Positions 17,534 through 25,956 of a DNA stretch of 64,000 bases are shown piece by piece (positions within the stretch are counted from its first letter, which is position 1; every line of letters begins with the position of its first letter). This DNA is from Tardiphaga robiniae (lineage in GTDB: Bacteria; Pseudomonadota; Alphaproteobacteria; Rhizobiales; Xanthobacteraceae): NCBI RefSeq assembly GCF_013359755.1, contig NZ_JABMCJ010000092.1:372001-436000 (forward strand). Reading direction: 5' to 3'. Below the pieces are notes generated by a model, which saw only the letters and a program-made list of their open reading frames with translations, did no database searches and was not told where the DNA came from. Both the position numbers and the translations under genes were made by a program.

Positions 17534-17612
17534 GAATGGTCCCGGAACCCGGCTGATATGCCTTTTCAAGGCGTCTGAAGCAAGGCGGGCTGCTGATATG
17601 CCAAGGTGCTAC

Positions 17613-18035
17613 CTATGGTCCAACCAGATCTTCCGCCATGGCGAGGATCGGGCCAAGGCCATCGGTGGTCTTGAAGGCGTCGAGATCGTCCGGCGCGACC
17701 CACTGGAAATCGTCAAGTTCGTCATTTAGCTCGGGCTCGCCAGCCACCCAGCGAGCGGCAAAGGACATGATCAGGTAGTGCCCGGCCACCTTGTCGTTCG
17801 GCAGCACTTCGCGAAAGCCGGACAGGCCGACAATGTCGATGGTCAGTCCGGTTTCTTCCATCACCTCGCGGGCAAGGGCTACGGCGAGGGATTCGCCGAA
17901 TTCCACGCGTCCGCCGGGCAGTGAATAGAAGCCCTTGCCGGGCGAACGGGCGCGGCGGACCAGCAGCACCTTGCCATCCCGGAAGATGGCGGCGCTGGTG
18001 GCGAGTTGTGGATGAGCGGGAGGCGTGTCGGTCAC
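17613..18035 (-). CDS. NUDIX hydrolase
   Basis: 140 residues, GTG start. The Nudix box is complete at residues 42-64 (GRVEFGESLAVALAREVMEETGL, matching G-x5-E-x7-REUxEExGU). It hydrolyses a nucleoside-diphosphate-linked compound with Mg2+. The short form and the AAIFRDGKVLLVRRA strand resemble ADP-ribose or MutT-type enzymes; substrate not resolvable. It starts 4 bp after the hypothetical gene upstream, which suggests an operon. Confidence 0.9.
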   Translation of the reverse strand: MTDTPPAHPQLATSAAIFRDGKVLLVRRARSPGKGFYSLPGGRVEFGESLAVALAREVMEETGLTIDIVGLSGFREVLPNDKVAGHYLIMSFAARWVAGEPELNDELDDFQWVAPDDLDAFKTTDGLGPILAMAEDLVGP

Positions 18036-18039
18036 GAGG

Positions 18040-18555
18040 TCATTGCGCCATGATGCTGTCGATGTCGGATTCCTGATCGCGGCCGTTGATAATGCCGCCG
18101 GCCGTTCCGACCATGGGCTTGACCCAGCCGGCAGCCTGTTCGGCCAGCATGGCGCGGGTCCGGTCCTGCTGCACGGTGCGCATGGCTTCGCCGACAGTTG
18201 TCAGGATTTGCGTCATGTTCGCGACCAGCGCATCGAATTCTGCACGGATGGCCGGGCGTGCAGCCTCATAGGATGCGATGGCGAGATCGCGTGCCTTGAA
18301 GTTGGATTTGATGAAGTGCTCGGCATAGCTGAGCGGCTGCCATTCCAGGAACAGCTCATAGCAGTCCGGCATGTCCGGGATCAGCTCGAGCAACATGATG
18401 GCTTCATTGAAGTGATTGAGATAGTCGGTCGCCAGACCCGTGCGTGGATTGATATTGGCGGCCATCAGCTCGGCAGCGGACGCGACCGGGCCGGCACCGG
18501 CACTGGCCAGATCGCGATGGTCATGCTGCGCCGGTTGTATGGCCGTCAGGGTCAT
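18040..18555 (-). CDS. conserved hypothetical protein, helical
   Basis: 171 residues from the ATG at 18555 (a GTG at 18564 would add three). I do not recognise a named domain. The protein is soluble, without a signal peptide, and strongly helical; segments such as YLNHFNEAIMLLELIPDMPD and a long Ala/Glu/Arg-rich stretch at residues 85-150 look like a four-helix or coiled bundle. The C-terminus (GWVKPMVGTAGGIINGRDQ) is Gly-rich. It lies 4 bp upstream of the NUDIX gene on the same strand, and 61 bp from the divergent SRAP gene. Codon use matches its neighbours, so it is probably a real, lineage-specific gene. Confidence 0.75.
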   Translation of the reverse strand: MTLTAIQPAQHDHRDLASAGAGPVASAAELMAANINPRTGLATDYLNHFNEAIMLLELIPDMPDCYELFLEWQPLSYAEHFIKSNFKARDLAIASYEAARPAIRAEFDALVANMTQILTTVGEAMRTVQQDRTRAMLAEQAAGWVKPMVGTAGGIINGRDQESDIDSIMAQ

Positions 18556-18616
18556 ATGTCGCACTGTTGGTGTTTTGGGTTAAAACCGCCTGAAGAGGCA
18601 GGATTGCGGATCGAGA

Positions 18617-19372
18617 ATGTGCGGGCGGTTTGTCATTACATCAGCGCCGGAAGCGTTACGGCAGGTATTCAGTTATATCGAGCAACCGAATTTTCCTGCG
18701 AGGTACAATATTGCGCCGACGCAGCCGGTTCCTGTTGTCATCGTTGAAAACGGATCCCGGCATTTCCGTCTGATGCGATGGGGCCTTTTGCCCTCCTGGG
18801 TCAAGGACCCGCGGAAGTTTACGCTTCTGATTAATGCACGCGCTGAGACGGTGCAAGAAAAGCCGGCCTTCAAAAACGCGATTCGCCGCCGCCGCTGTCT
18901 GATTCCGGCCGATGGCTATTACGAATGGCAAAATCGCGGTGAACGCAAACAGCCGTATTTTATCCACCCAAGCGCAGGCGGGCCGATGGGCTTTGCGGGC
19001 CTGGCCGAGACCTGGATGGGACCGAACGGCGAAGAAGTCGACACGGTCGCGCTTATCACCGCGGAAGCCAGCACGGGCATGTCGGTACTGCACCATCGCG
19101 TACCGGTGACGATCGCACCCGATCATTTCGGCCAGTGGCTCGATTGCAGTTCGGATAGCGCGTCCGACGTGATGACGATGCTCGCTGCGCCCGCAGACGG
19201 CACCTTCGCCTGGCATCCGGTGGCGATGGCCGTCAACAAGGTGGCCAATGACGATGCGCAACTGATCCTGCCGATCTCGGCGGAAGAGGCCGCTGTGGAG
19301 CAGGTGAAGCCGATGAGGGCGCCGCGCAAGGTCGTGGTGGTCGAGGACGACGGGCAAGGCTCGTTGTTCTAG
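18617..19372 (+). CDS. yedK: SRAP/YedK family abasic-site DNA-protein crosslinking protein (HMCES homologue)
   Basis: 251 residues. The catalytic Cys2 is exposed once Met1 is removed (MCGRF). The active site is completed by N73 (INARAE), E103 (YYEWQ) and H160 (LHHRVP), which align almost position for position with E. coli YedK C2, N75, E105 and H160. The family covalently traps abasic sites in single-stranded DNA as a thiazolidine link. It stands alone, divergent from the NUDIX pair; I see no obvious LexA box at the promoter. Confidence 0.93.
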   Translation: MCGRFVITSAPEALRQVFSYIEQPNFPARYNIAPTQPVPVVIVENGSRHFRLMRWGLLPSWVKDPRKFTLLINARAETVQEKPAFKNAIRRRRCLIPADGYYEWQNRGERKQPYFIHPSAGGPMGFAGLAETWMGPNGEEVDTVALITAEASTGMSVLHHRVPVTIAPDHFGQWLDCSSDSASDVMTMLAAPADGTFAWHPVAMAVNKVANDDAQLILPISAEEAAVEQVKPMRAPRKVVVVEDDGQGSLF

Positions 19373-19373
19373 T

Positions 19374-19802
19374 TCACGGCGTCAGTGGCCGTCCGTCGAG
19401 CCACTTGGCATAGATCACGCGCTTCTGTTCGCCGTAGCCGAGCGACTCGTAGAATGCCTGCACCTTGGTGTTATCCGAGCGCACCATGAGCTGCATCTTC
19501 TCGATGCCGCGCTCGCGCAGCCAGTCTTCGGCTGCACTCATGATGCCGCGGCCGAAATCCTGGCGCTGGTGCTCGGGATCGACCGAGACGTAATAGACCC
19601 AGCCGCGATGGCCATCATGGCCGACCAACACGGAGGCGACGATGGTCCTTCCCTTGCGACCGACCAGGACATCGGCATTGGTGCCTGCGCGCGCCAGCCT
19701 GATATCGGCCTCCGGATCGTTCCAGGGCCGGACCAGTCCGCAGCGCAGCCAGAGCTGAACGACCGCTTGAATGTCGGTGTCGACGAGCCGGGCAACTTTC
19801 AA
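19374..19802 (-). CDS. GNAT family N-acetyltransferase (YpeA-like)
   Basis: 142 residues, a single GNAT domain. Motif A is seen in YYVSVDPEHQRQDFGRGIMSAAEDW (Q/RxxGxG/A acetyl-CoA loop as RQDFGRG), followed by IEKMQLMVRSDNTKVQAFYESLGY, the classical C-terminal strand and helix. The target amine is unknown. The first 4 bp overlap the end of the FAD-linked oxidase gene, so it is translated from the same message. Confidence 0.9.
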   Translation of the reverse strand: MKVARLVDTDIQAVVQLWLRCGLVRPWNDPEADIRLARAGTNADVLVGRKGRTIVASVLVGHDGHRGWVYYVSVDPEHQRQDFGRGIMSAAEDWLRERGIEKMQLMVRSDNTKVQAFYESLGYGEQKRVIYAKWLDGRPLTP

Positions 19803-21256
19803 TGTTGCACCGGCAGCAGCACCTTGCCCGGATTGAGGATGTTCAGCGGATCCAGCATCGCCTTCAAGCTGCGCATCAGCTCGATGGCGACGGGGTCCTT
19901 CACCGAGGGCAGCTCAGCCGCCTTCATCTGGCCGATGCCATGTTCGGCGGAGATCGAGCCGCCCATGCGCAACACGACGTCGAAGACGACTTCGTTGACG
20001 TCGTGCCAGCGCGCCAGGAATTTCTCGCGGCCGTCGCTGTCGCCGAGCGTTTCCTTGGGCTGTGTGACATTGTAGTGGATGTTGCCGTCGCCGAGATGGC
20101 CGAATGGCACCGGACGTGCGCCGGGCATCAGCTTCACGACGGCAGCATTGGCTTCGGCGATGAAGGCGGGCACGGAAGCGACTGGCACCGAGATATCGTG
20201 CTTGATCGATCCGCCTTCCGGCTTCTGCGCTGGCGAGATTTCCTCACGCAGTTTCCAGAACGCCTGACGGTGGGCGATATTTTCGGCGATCACGGCGTCA
20301 TCCACGATGCCGTCTTCAAAGCCGCGTTCGAGGATCGCTTCCAGTGTCGCGCGGGCATCGTCGCGTCCCGACGACAATTCCATCAAGACATACCAGGCGT
20401 GCTTGCTGGTGAGCGGATCGCGAATGCCGATGCCGTGGCGGACGCTGAAATCGACGGCGATATCGGCGATCAGTTCGAAACTGGTGAGATTGCCGGCGGC
20501 CTCGGAGCGGGAGATGCCGAGCAGCTTCAGCGCATCGTCTGGCGACTTCAGGCCGACAAAGGCGGTCTCGACCGCGCGCGGCTTCGGAAACAGCTTCAGC
20601 GTTGCCGCAGTGATGATGCCGAGCGAGCCTTCGGCACCGATGAAGATATTGCGCAGGTCGTAACCGGTATTGTCCTTCTTCAGCTTGGACAGGCCATTGA
20701 GAATGCGGCCATCGGCGAGCACGACTTCGAGGCCGAGGGCCATTTCCCGCGCGACGCCATAGGCGAGGGCGGTCGTACCGCCAGCATTGCTGGAGAGATT
20801 GCCGCCGATGGTGCAGCTGCCTTCGGAGCCCAGTGACAGCGGAAACAGCCGGTCGGCTTCCGCAGCGCGCTGCTGCGCAACCTGCAGCACGAGGCCGGCT
20901 TCCACCGTCATGGTGTTGGACGACGTGTCCAGATCGCGCACCTTGTCCATCCGGCGCATCGACAGCACGACCTCGCCGCCATAGGGGGTCTGGCCGCCGA
21001 CGAGGCCGGTATTGCCGCCTTGCGGCACCAGTGCGGTGCGGGTCTCGGTGGCGAGTTTGCAGATCGCGGCGACTTCGGCGGTCGAGCCCGGGCGCAGCAC
21101 CAGCGGCGAGGTGCCGAAGAACAGGTTGCGATCCTCGGTGACGTATTGATGCACGTCGGCCTGATCGGTGATGGCGTATTTGTCGCCGACGATGGCCCGG
21201 AAGCGCGCGATGGTTTCGGGGGAAAGCGTGGGCGGCTTCGGCTGGACGATATTCAT
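19799..21256 (-). CDS. FAD-linked D-2-hydroxyacid dehydrogenase (GlcD/D2HGDH family)
   Basis: 485 residues with an N-terminal PCMH-type FAD domain (VPQGGNTGLVGGQTP, the pyrophosphate loop, about residues 80-95; GSEGSCTIGGNLSSNAGG, about 140-160) and a C-terminal FAD-oxidase domain holding the metal/substrate His in FGHLGDGNIHYNV and the SAEHGIGQMK motif. The family oxidises D-lactate, D-2-hydroxyglutarate or glycolate. The D-2-hydroxyglutarate type is usual at this length without glcE/glcF beside it. It lies between the Sua5 gene (51 bp upstream) and the GNAT gene. Confidence 0.88.
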   Translation of the reverse strand: MNIVQPKPPTLSPETIARFRAIVGDKYAITDQADVHQYVTEDRNLFFGTSPLVLRPGSTAEVAAICKLATETRTALVPQGGNTGLVGGQTPYGGEVVLSMRRMDKVRDLDTSSNTMTVEAGLVLQVAQQRAAEADRLFPLSLGSEGSCTIGGNLSSNAGGTTALAYGVAREMALGLEVVLADGRILNGLSKLKKDNTGYDLRNIFIGAEGSLGIITAATLKLFPKPRAVETAFVGLKSPDDALKLLGISRSEAAGNLTSFELIADIAVDFSVRHGIGIRDPLTSKHAWYVLMELSSGRDDARATLEAILERGFEDGIVDDAVIAENIAHRQAFWKLREEISPAQKPEGGSIKHDISVPVASVPAFIAEANAAVVKLMPGARPVPFGHLGDGNIHYNVTQPKETLGDSDGREKFLARWHDVNEVVFDVVLRMGGSISAEHGIGQMKAAELPSVKDPVAIELMRSLKAMLDPLNILNPGKVLLPVQH

Positions 21257-21307
21257 AACTATTCCCTTGGATATTTTCTTGGCGCGTTTCTTGGTCTTGC
21301 GTTCGAG

Positions 21308-22303
21308 TTACACGGCGGCGCGGCGCAGCCGGTCATTGATGGCTTCGCCGAGCCCGTGGTTCGGCACCGGCATCACCGCGATGCCGCTGGCGCCCGAAGC
21401 TATAGCAGCGGCGTCGAGCGCGCGAAGATAGCCGAAAAGATTGGTGGCGGCTTCCCCGAGATCGCCCTGTTCGGACAAATTCAGGACAGCGGCGGCGGCC
21501 TCGATGCCCGGCAGCGGGGCCGATCCGAAAGCCAGTAGCGCCTCGCCGGGATTCACAGCCTCGGCCAGCAGCCGCACCCGTGTCCGCGGCGCATAATGCG
21601 AGGCGAGCATGCCCGGCGCCAGCGGCTGATTTGTATCGCTTGCGGGGTCGTCCGGCGGGCTCGCCAGCGGCTGGCCCAGCACCCGTTCGATCGCTTCGCG
21701 CGGCAGGCCACCGGGGCGGAGCAGCATCGGCGTGTCGAAACAACCGACGATGGTGGATTCAACGCCCACTTCAACCGGTCCGCCATCGAGAATCATGTCG
21801 ATCCGGCCATCCAGATCGCTCAGCACATGGGCTGCGGTGGTCGGCGAGACATGCCCGGAGATATTGGCCGACGGCGCCACCACGGCGCCGCCAAAGGCCT
21901 GCAGGAGCGCGTGGGCCACGGGATGGGCCGGCACACGCATGGCAATGGTATCGAGGCCGGCGGTGGCCAGATCGGCCACCGGGCAGTCCGCCGCCTTGGG
22001 CAGCACCAGCGTCAGCGGCCCCGGCCAGAACGCCTCGGCAAGCGCCAGCGCGCGCGCATCGAATCGGGCAATGCGCCGGGCAGCGGCGAGATCGGCCACA
22101 TGGGCGATCAGCGGATTGAATGACGGCCGGCCCTTGGCCTCATAGATTCCCGCCACAGCCCGTGGATTGGCCGCATCGGCGCCGAGCCCGTAGACCGTCT
22201 CCGTCGGGAACGCCAGCAGCCCGCCAGCGCGCAGGCAGCGCGCCGCCTCCGCAATATGGGCGGGGTCGGCGGGGCTCATCCGGGTGGTCAGGCCAACGGC
22301 CAT
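21308..22303 (-). CDS. tsaC: L-threonylcarbamoyladenylate synthase (Sua5/TsaC2 type)
   Basis: 331 residues, so it has both the YrdC catalytic domain (about 1-200) and the C-terminal Sua5 domain joined by a linker. The substrate pocket motifs FPTETVYGLGADA and KGRPSFNPLIAHV and the SANISGHVSPT loop are present. It makes threonylcarbamoyl-AMP from Thr, bicarbonate and ATP for the t6A37 modification of ANN-decoding tRNAs, together with TsaB, D and E encoded elsewhere. First gene of a minus-strand trio with the oxidase and GNAT genes. Confidence 0.93.
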   Translation of the reverse strand: MAVGLTTRMSPADPAHIAEAARCLRAGGLLAFPTETVYGLGADAANPRAVAGIYEAKGRPSFNPLIAHVADLAAARRIARFDARALALAEAFWPGPLTLVLPKAADCPVADLATAGLDTIAMRVPAHPVAHALLQAFGGAVVAPSANISGHVSPTTAAHVLSDLDGRIDMILDGGPVEVGVESTIVGCFDTPMLLRPGGLPREAIERVLGQPLASPPDDPASDTNQPLAPGMLASHYAPRTRVRLLAEAVNPGEALLAFGSAPLPGIEAAAAVLNLSEQGDLGEAATNLFGYLRALDAAAIASGASGIAVMPVPNHGLGEAINDRLRRAAV

Positions 22304-22397
22304 GCGGGGCAGATCCTTGGTCTCGAAAATTGGTCAGGCTTCTTTACCGGGGTTCTTGCAGGATGCGAAACCCAAGGCTATAAGCCGCGCTCTTAGT

Positions 22398-22474
22398 CGG
22401 AGTGTGGCTCAGCCCGGTAGAGCACTGCGTTCGGGACGCAGGGGTCGCAGGTTCGAATCCTGCCACTCCGACCA
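22398..22474 (+). tRNA. tRNA-Pro (CGG anticodon)
   Basis: A 77-base cloverleaf: acceptor arms CGGAGTG and CACTCCG, D-arm GGCTCAGCCCGGTAGAGC with the usual GG, anticodon arm CTGCG-TTCGGGA-CGCAG with CGG at positions 34-36, T-arm with GGTTCGAATCC, and an encoded ACCA end. It lies alone between the Sua5 gene and the GntR gene. Confidence 0.97.
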
Positions 22475-22581
22475 TGATTTCAATGACTTAGCGTCCTTTC
22501 GCGGCGCCGCCATCTGTCAAGAATCTCCCGATTTTCATCTGAGTACAACCACTCGGGCGCGCGAGCTGCTGCTGCGCGCAG

Positions 22582-23313
22582 CTATCCGCCCTCAAAAACG
22601 CGCTTGCGGGCGTTTTCGATATGCGATCGCATGGCTTCGCGAGCTCCGGCTTCATCTCTGGAGGCGATCGCATCGAGCACGGCCCGGTGCTCCTCTTGCC
22701 CACGCAGAAGTCGGTCGCGAGGCTGGATCAAGGAGAGATTTCGATTGAGCGTGATACCCACGCTCACCTGAGACTGGATCGCGGCGAGAGTCGCGGCGAA
22801 GAAGCGGTTGCCGGTGGCCTCTGCGACCGAACGGTGGAACGCAATGTCTTCCTCCACGCCGAGCGCGGCATCCGCGATCACTTGATCCAGTGCCGCGATA
22901 GCGTCGCGGATCCGGCGCAGACCTTCCGGATCGTGATCGCGCGCGGCAAGCGCGGCGGCTTCTCCTTCGATGCCGATCCGAAATACGAAACAGCGCTGTA
23001 TGTCGGCAATGCTTCCCACGGGAGCGTAGTTGTAAACGTCTGCCGCGGGACGTCGCATCACGAACGAACCGGCGCCCTGCCGCGATGCGACGACGCCGTC
23101 ATCGCGCAGCCGCATCAGCGCTTCACGGACGACCGGGCGTGAAACGCCAAGCTGATCTGCCAGGCGTGTCTCTGGAGGAAGCCGCGAATTGACCGGGTAA
23201 ATTCCGACCGTGATCTGGCTGAGGACATGATCGTAGACGCGGTCGCTGAGCTTTCCCGTCACAGCCGGGCGCTCCGAAATGTCGTCCCGTTTGACCGTTG
23301 AGCCCATGTTCAC
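22582..23313 (-). CDS. FadR-subfamily GntR transcriptional regulator
   Basis: 243 residues. An N-terminal winged helix (about 20-90: LPPETRLADQLGVSRPVVREALMRLRDDGVV is the recognition region, followed by the wing ASRQGAGSFV) and a C-terminal all-helical FCD ligand domain with the metal-binding residues seen as D..FH (DIAFHRSVAEATGN) and later His (EEHRAVLDAI; SHIENARKRV). It most likely controls the Gfo/Idh/MocA and ABC importer genes next door in response to an imported acid or sugar derivative. It reads in the same direction as the dehydrogenase gene, 135 bp downstream of it. Confidence 0.9.
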   Translation of the reverse strand: MNMGSTVKRDDISERPAVTGKLSDRVYDHVLSQITVGIYPVNSRLPPETRLADQLGVSRPVVREALMRLRDDGVVASRQGAGSFVMRRPAADVYNYAPVGSIADIQRCFVFRIGIEGEAAALAARDHDPEGLRRIRDAIAALDQVIADAALGVEEDIAFHRSVAEATGNRFFAATLAAIQSQVSVGITLNRNLSLIQPRDRLLRGQEEHRAVLDAIASRDEAGAREAMRSHIENARKRVFEGG

Positions 23314-23364
23314 CCCGTCCTTGCTCCGAACATGCTCCAGTCTTTGGCAACATTACATCTTTTT

Positions 23365-23374
23365 GACAAGTCGG
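23365..23374 (+). promoter_or_regulatory. candidate operator element GACAAGTCGG upstream of the GntR gene
   Basis: GACAAGTCGG lies 52 bp before the regulator's start codon. The same 10-mer occurs on the opposite strand inside the perfect palindrome GCCGACTTGTCGGC at 24492-24505, upstream of the Gfo/Idh/MocA gene. Shared motifs at both promoters suggest a binding site of the FadR-type regulator. Not proven. Confidence 0.35.
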
Positions 23375-23448
23375 TGCGCTGCCGCTGACAATCCGGGATT
23401 GCAGCGCTGGCCAAACTGCTTGGGCGCAAGCGGTCGTGAGAGCGTCGG

Positions 23449-24459
23449 TCAAGCGTGGGCGGCGGCGTCTGACAGCCAGGCCTCGATCAGCCGCTGCACG
23501 TGAAGAGCGGAGCGCACGCTATTGGACGGCTCGCGTCGTTGTTCGATGGCATCCAGCATCTCGGTGATCACGCTCCGATGCGGGCCATGATCGAATGCCA
23601 TCGGATCGGCGCCACCTCCGCCCGATTGCGCAGTCCCGACCGTCTCTGGCGGGCCTTCGTGGCGATGGATGGCCAACTGGAACGTCTCGAGATAGGCCGA
23701 GCCGCGTGTGCCAGCGATTTCGATACGCTCCGGATAGCCGGGCCGCGCAACACTGGTGGCATCGAGTACGCCGATGGCACCGCTTTGGAAACGGACCGCC
23801 GCCGCGGTCACGTCTTCCGTATCGATCGTTCGGAGCGGTGAGGTCGATGCAAAGCCGGCAACGTCCTTGTGCGGTCCCACGAAATGCAGAAGCAGATCGA
23901 GCGTATGGATGGCCTGTGTGAGCAATACGCCGCCGCCATCGCGAGCCTTCATGCCGCGGCCCGGTTGACGGAAATAGGCGTCATCACGCCACCAGCGGAT
24001 CGATGCACTCGCCGACAGGATATCGCCCAGATCTCCCTGATCCAGCGCCGCCTTCAGGCGTAGTGCTGCGGGACGAAAGCGATGTTGCAGGCACACGCCG
24101 CACCGCACGCCGGCAGCCTCCGTGACGGCCGCTAGTTCCTCACCCCTGGCAACCGATATCTCGACGGGCTTCTCCACCAGAATGTGCTTTCCTGCTGCGG
24201 CTGCAGCCTGCACGGTCGCCAGATGCGTTCCAGGGGGCGTCAGTATCAGGACGAGATCGAGATCGGAGCGCGACAGCAAATCCTCTTGGCTATCGAAAAT
24301 CGGAACGCCCCACTGCTGTGAAAACGCTGACCGGCGGTCCGCTGACGGCGCAAATCCGCCGACGATCGTAATCCGTCCCTGCGCCTGCAATTCAAGCAAC
24401 GAAAGAATATGCGGCTTCACCGCCATTCCGAGCCCAATCAGGCCGACTCCAATTGGCAT
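23449..24459 (-). CDS. Gfo/Idh/MocA family NAD(P)-dependent oxidoreductase
   Basis: 336 residues. The N-terminal Rossmann domain begins VGLIGLGMAVKPH (GxGxxx) and includes the signature EKPVEISVARGEEL (about 95-108), whose Lys is catalytic in the family. The C-terminal alpha/beta domain contains GGGVLLTQAIHTLDLLLHFVG, with the conserved substrate-side D/H pair. It oxidises or reduces a sugar, inositol or related polyol. It sits between the GntR regulator and the divergently transcribed importer, and so may process the imported compound. Confidence 0.9.
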   Translation of the reverse strand: MPIGVGLIGLGMAVKPHILSLLELQAQGRITIVGGFAPSADRRSAFSQQWGVPIFDSQEDLLSRSDLDLVLILTPPGTHLATVQAAAAAGKHILVEKPVEISVARGEELAAVTEAAGVRCGVCLQHRFRPAALRLKAALDQGDLGDILSASASIRWWRDDAYFRQPGRGMKARDGGGVLLTQAIHTLDLLLHFVGPHKDVAGFASTSPLRTIDTEDVTAAAVRFQSGAIGVLDATSVARPGYPERIEIAGTRGSAYLETFQLAIHRHEGPPETVGTAQSGGGGADPMAFDHGPHRSVITEMLDAIEQRREPSNSVRSALHVQRLIEAWLSDAAAHA

Positions 24460-24491
24460 GCGTTTCTCCCGATGGCCGACCTTCTCAAGGC

Positions 24492-24505
24492 GCCGACTTG
24501 TCGGC
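24492..24505. promoter_or_regulatory. 14-bp perfect palindrome, candidate GntR operator
   Basis: GCCGAC-TT-GTCGGC, located 33 bp upstream of the Gfo/Idh/MocA start and about 210 bp upstream of the binding-protein gene, in the divergent promoter region. Its inner 10 bp recur at 23365-23374 before the regulator gene. A possible -35 box for the importer, TTGACA at 24623-24628, lies further along, followed by a weak -10 region. Confidence 0.4.
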
Positions 24506-24714
24506 TCTTAGGGGCGGGTATGACGTCACAGATTGATATGCGAGCGAGCAAGACGGGCAAGGTGCGACATCGCGACATCAGCAAGTCCTGCTCATGATCG
24601 GCCGATTGCGATCTCCCAATGCTTGACAGATGTCGCCTAACTCGTCGATGCTATGTTTACAAATAAATGACAACCGCGCGCGACGCGGGTGCATATGCCA
24701 GGGAGGAATCGGAA

Positions 24715-25878
24715 ATGCGGATCTGTCCGAATGCATTATTGCGCCCGTTTGCCGGCGCTGTGGCTGTCCTCGCCGTGACGGCCTTCGCTGGTGAACCTCT
24801 GAAGGCCGCCGAGCCCATCGTTCTCTCGATCATCGATACCGGGGGAGATCTGGCATCTACCCAGGTCATCATCGAGAACTACAAAAAGGCCAATCCCGAC
24901 AAGATCAAGGAGATCAGGATTCAGCGCGCGCCGGCGCCGGAGTTGCCGGCCAAGATCAAAGCTCAGCAGGATGCCGGACGGCTGGACATCAACCTTGTGC
25001 TGACTGGACAGGACGGTGGTGCGTTTCTCGCGGCCAACAACCAGTTGATCAAGATTCCTGATTTTGAGAAGCTGTTTCCGCGCGATGAGATGACGCCTGC
25101 CGGCAAGGCGCTATACGACGAAGGCCGCGATTATATGGTGCCGTCGGTGGGCAACGCCGGCGGGCCGGTGTTCGTCTACAATCCCAGCAAGGTGCCCAAC
25201 CCGCCGAAAACCGCCGAAGAATTGTTGGCCTGGGCAAAGGCAAATCCGGGCCGGCTGATGTATGCGCGTCCGGCGAATAGCGGACCGGGTCGGTCGATCG
25301 TACTGGGCATGGCGCACATTCTAAATGACTCGAAGCCACTCGATCCCGACAAGGGGTGGGACAAGACCTGGGCCTATCTGAAGGAGCTTGGGCAGTACGT
25401 CGAATACTATCCGACGGGCACCGCGATCACATTGAAGGAATTCGCCCAGGGGCAACGCTGGATCATCGCCGGCATCATGGAATGGGACATGAAGCCGCGT
25501 GCCCAGAGCGTCATCCCGCCGGACTCCAAGATCACCATCCTTCAGAACACGACCTTCGTGGTCGACGGACATTACTGGTGCATCCCCACAGGCGTGCCGA
25601 AAGAACAGGTCGACGTCATTCTCGATCTCATGAAGTTCATGCGCCGACCGGAGCAGCAGGTGCTTTCCTGGCCGGGCTTCATTGGGCCGACGATCACCGC
25701 AGCCACCATGGAAAAGGCGCCCAAGGAGATTCAGGAACTGGTGAAGGAGTTTTGGCGGCCCGAATACGACGAAGTCGGCACCAAGTGGAAAGTATCCCCG
25801 CCGCTCGGCGTGAAGGAATTGAGCTACGCGATGGATCGTTGGGACCGGGAAGTGGGCGCAAACCAGGTCAAGAAGTAA
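24715..25878 (+). CDS. ABC importer, periplasmic substrate-binding protein (spermidine/putrescine or phosphonate type)
   Basis: 387 residues from the ATG at 24715, chosen for the AGGGAGG site at 24700-24706; an in-frame ATG at 24667 has none. A signal peptide ends near AFAGEPLKAAE. The mature protein has the two-lobed extracellular binding-protein fold (cluster including PotD, PhnS and iron-binding proteins). Candidate ligand loops are TGQDGGAFL, NAGGPVFVYNPSKVP and PANSGPGRS. It is the first gene of a four-gene importer (binding protein, ATPase, two permeases) with gaps of 78, 11 and 9 bp. The ligand is unknown; the nearby polyol-type dehydrogenase hints at a sugar acid or polyol. Confidence 0.85.
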   Translation: MRICPNALLRPFAGAVAVLAVTAFAGEPLKAAEPIVLSIIDTGGDLASTQVIIENYKKANPDKIKEIRIQRAPAPELPAKIKAQQDAGRLDINLVLTGQDGGAFLAANNQLIKIPDFEKLFPRDEMTPAGKALYDEGRDYMVPSVGNAGGPVFVYNPSKVPNPPKTAEELLAWAKANPGRLMYARPANSGPGRSIVLGMAHILNDSKPLDPDKGWDKTWAYLKELGQYVEYYPTGTAITLKEFAQGQRWIIAGIMEWDMKPRAQSVIPPDSKITILQNTTFVVDGHYWCIPTGVPKEQVDVILDLMKFMRRPEQQVLSWPGFIGPTITAATMEKAPKEIQELVKEFWRPEYDEVGTKWKVSPPLGVKELSYAMDRWDREVGANQVKK

Positions 25879-25956
25879 TCAATTCGATGAGCGTGTGGGT
25901 CCGCATGCACGGACCCGCCGGTGGCTGTGTTGCTTCTTACTCAGAAACGGGACGAC

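Noticed and set aside
19802-20836. 344-codon plus-strand frame opposite the FAD-linked oxidase gene
   Set aside because: Antisense of a gene with intact FAD motifs; Asp/His/Gln-rich composition typical of reversed GC-rich codons.
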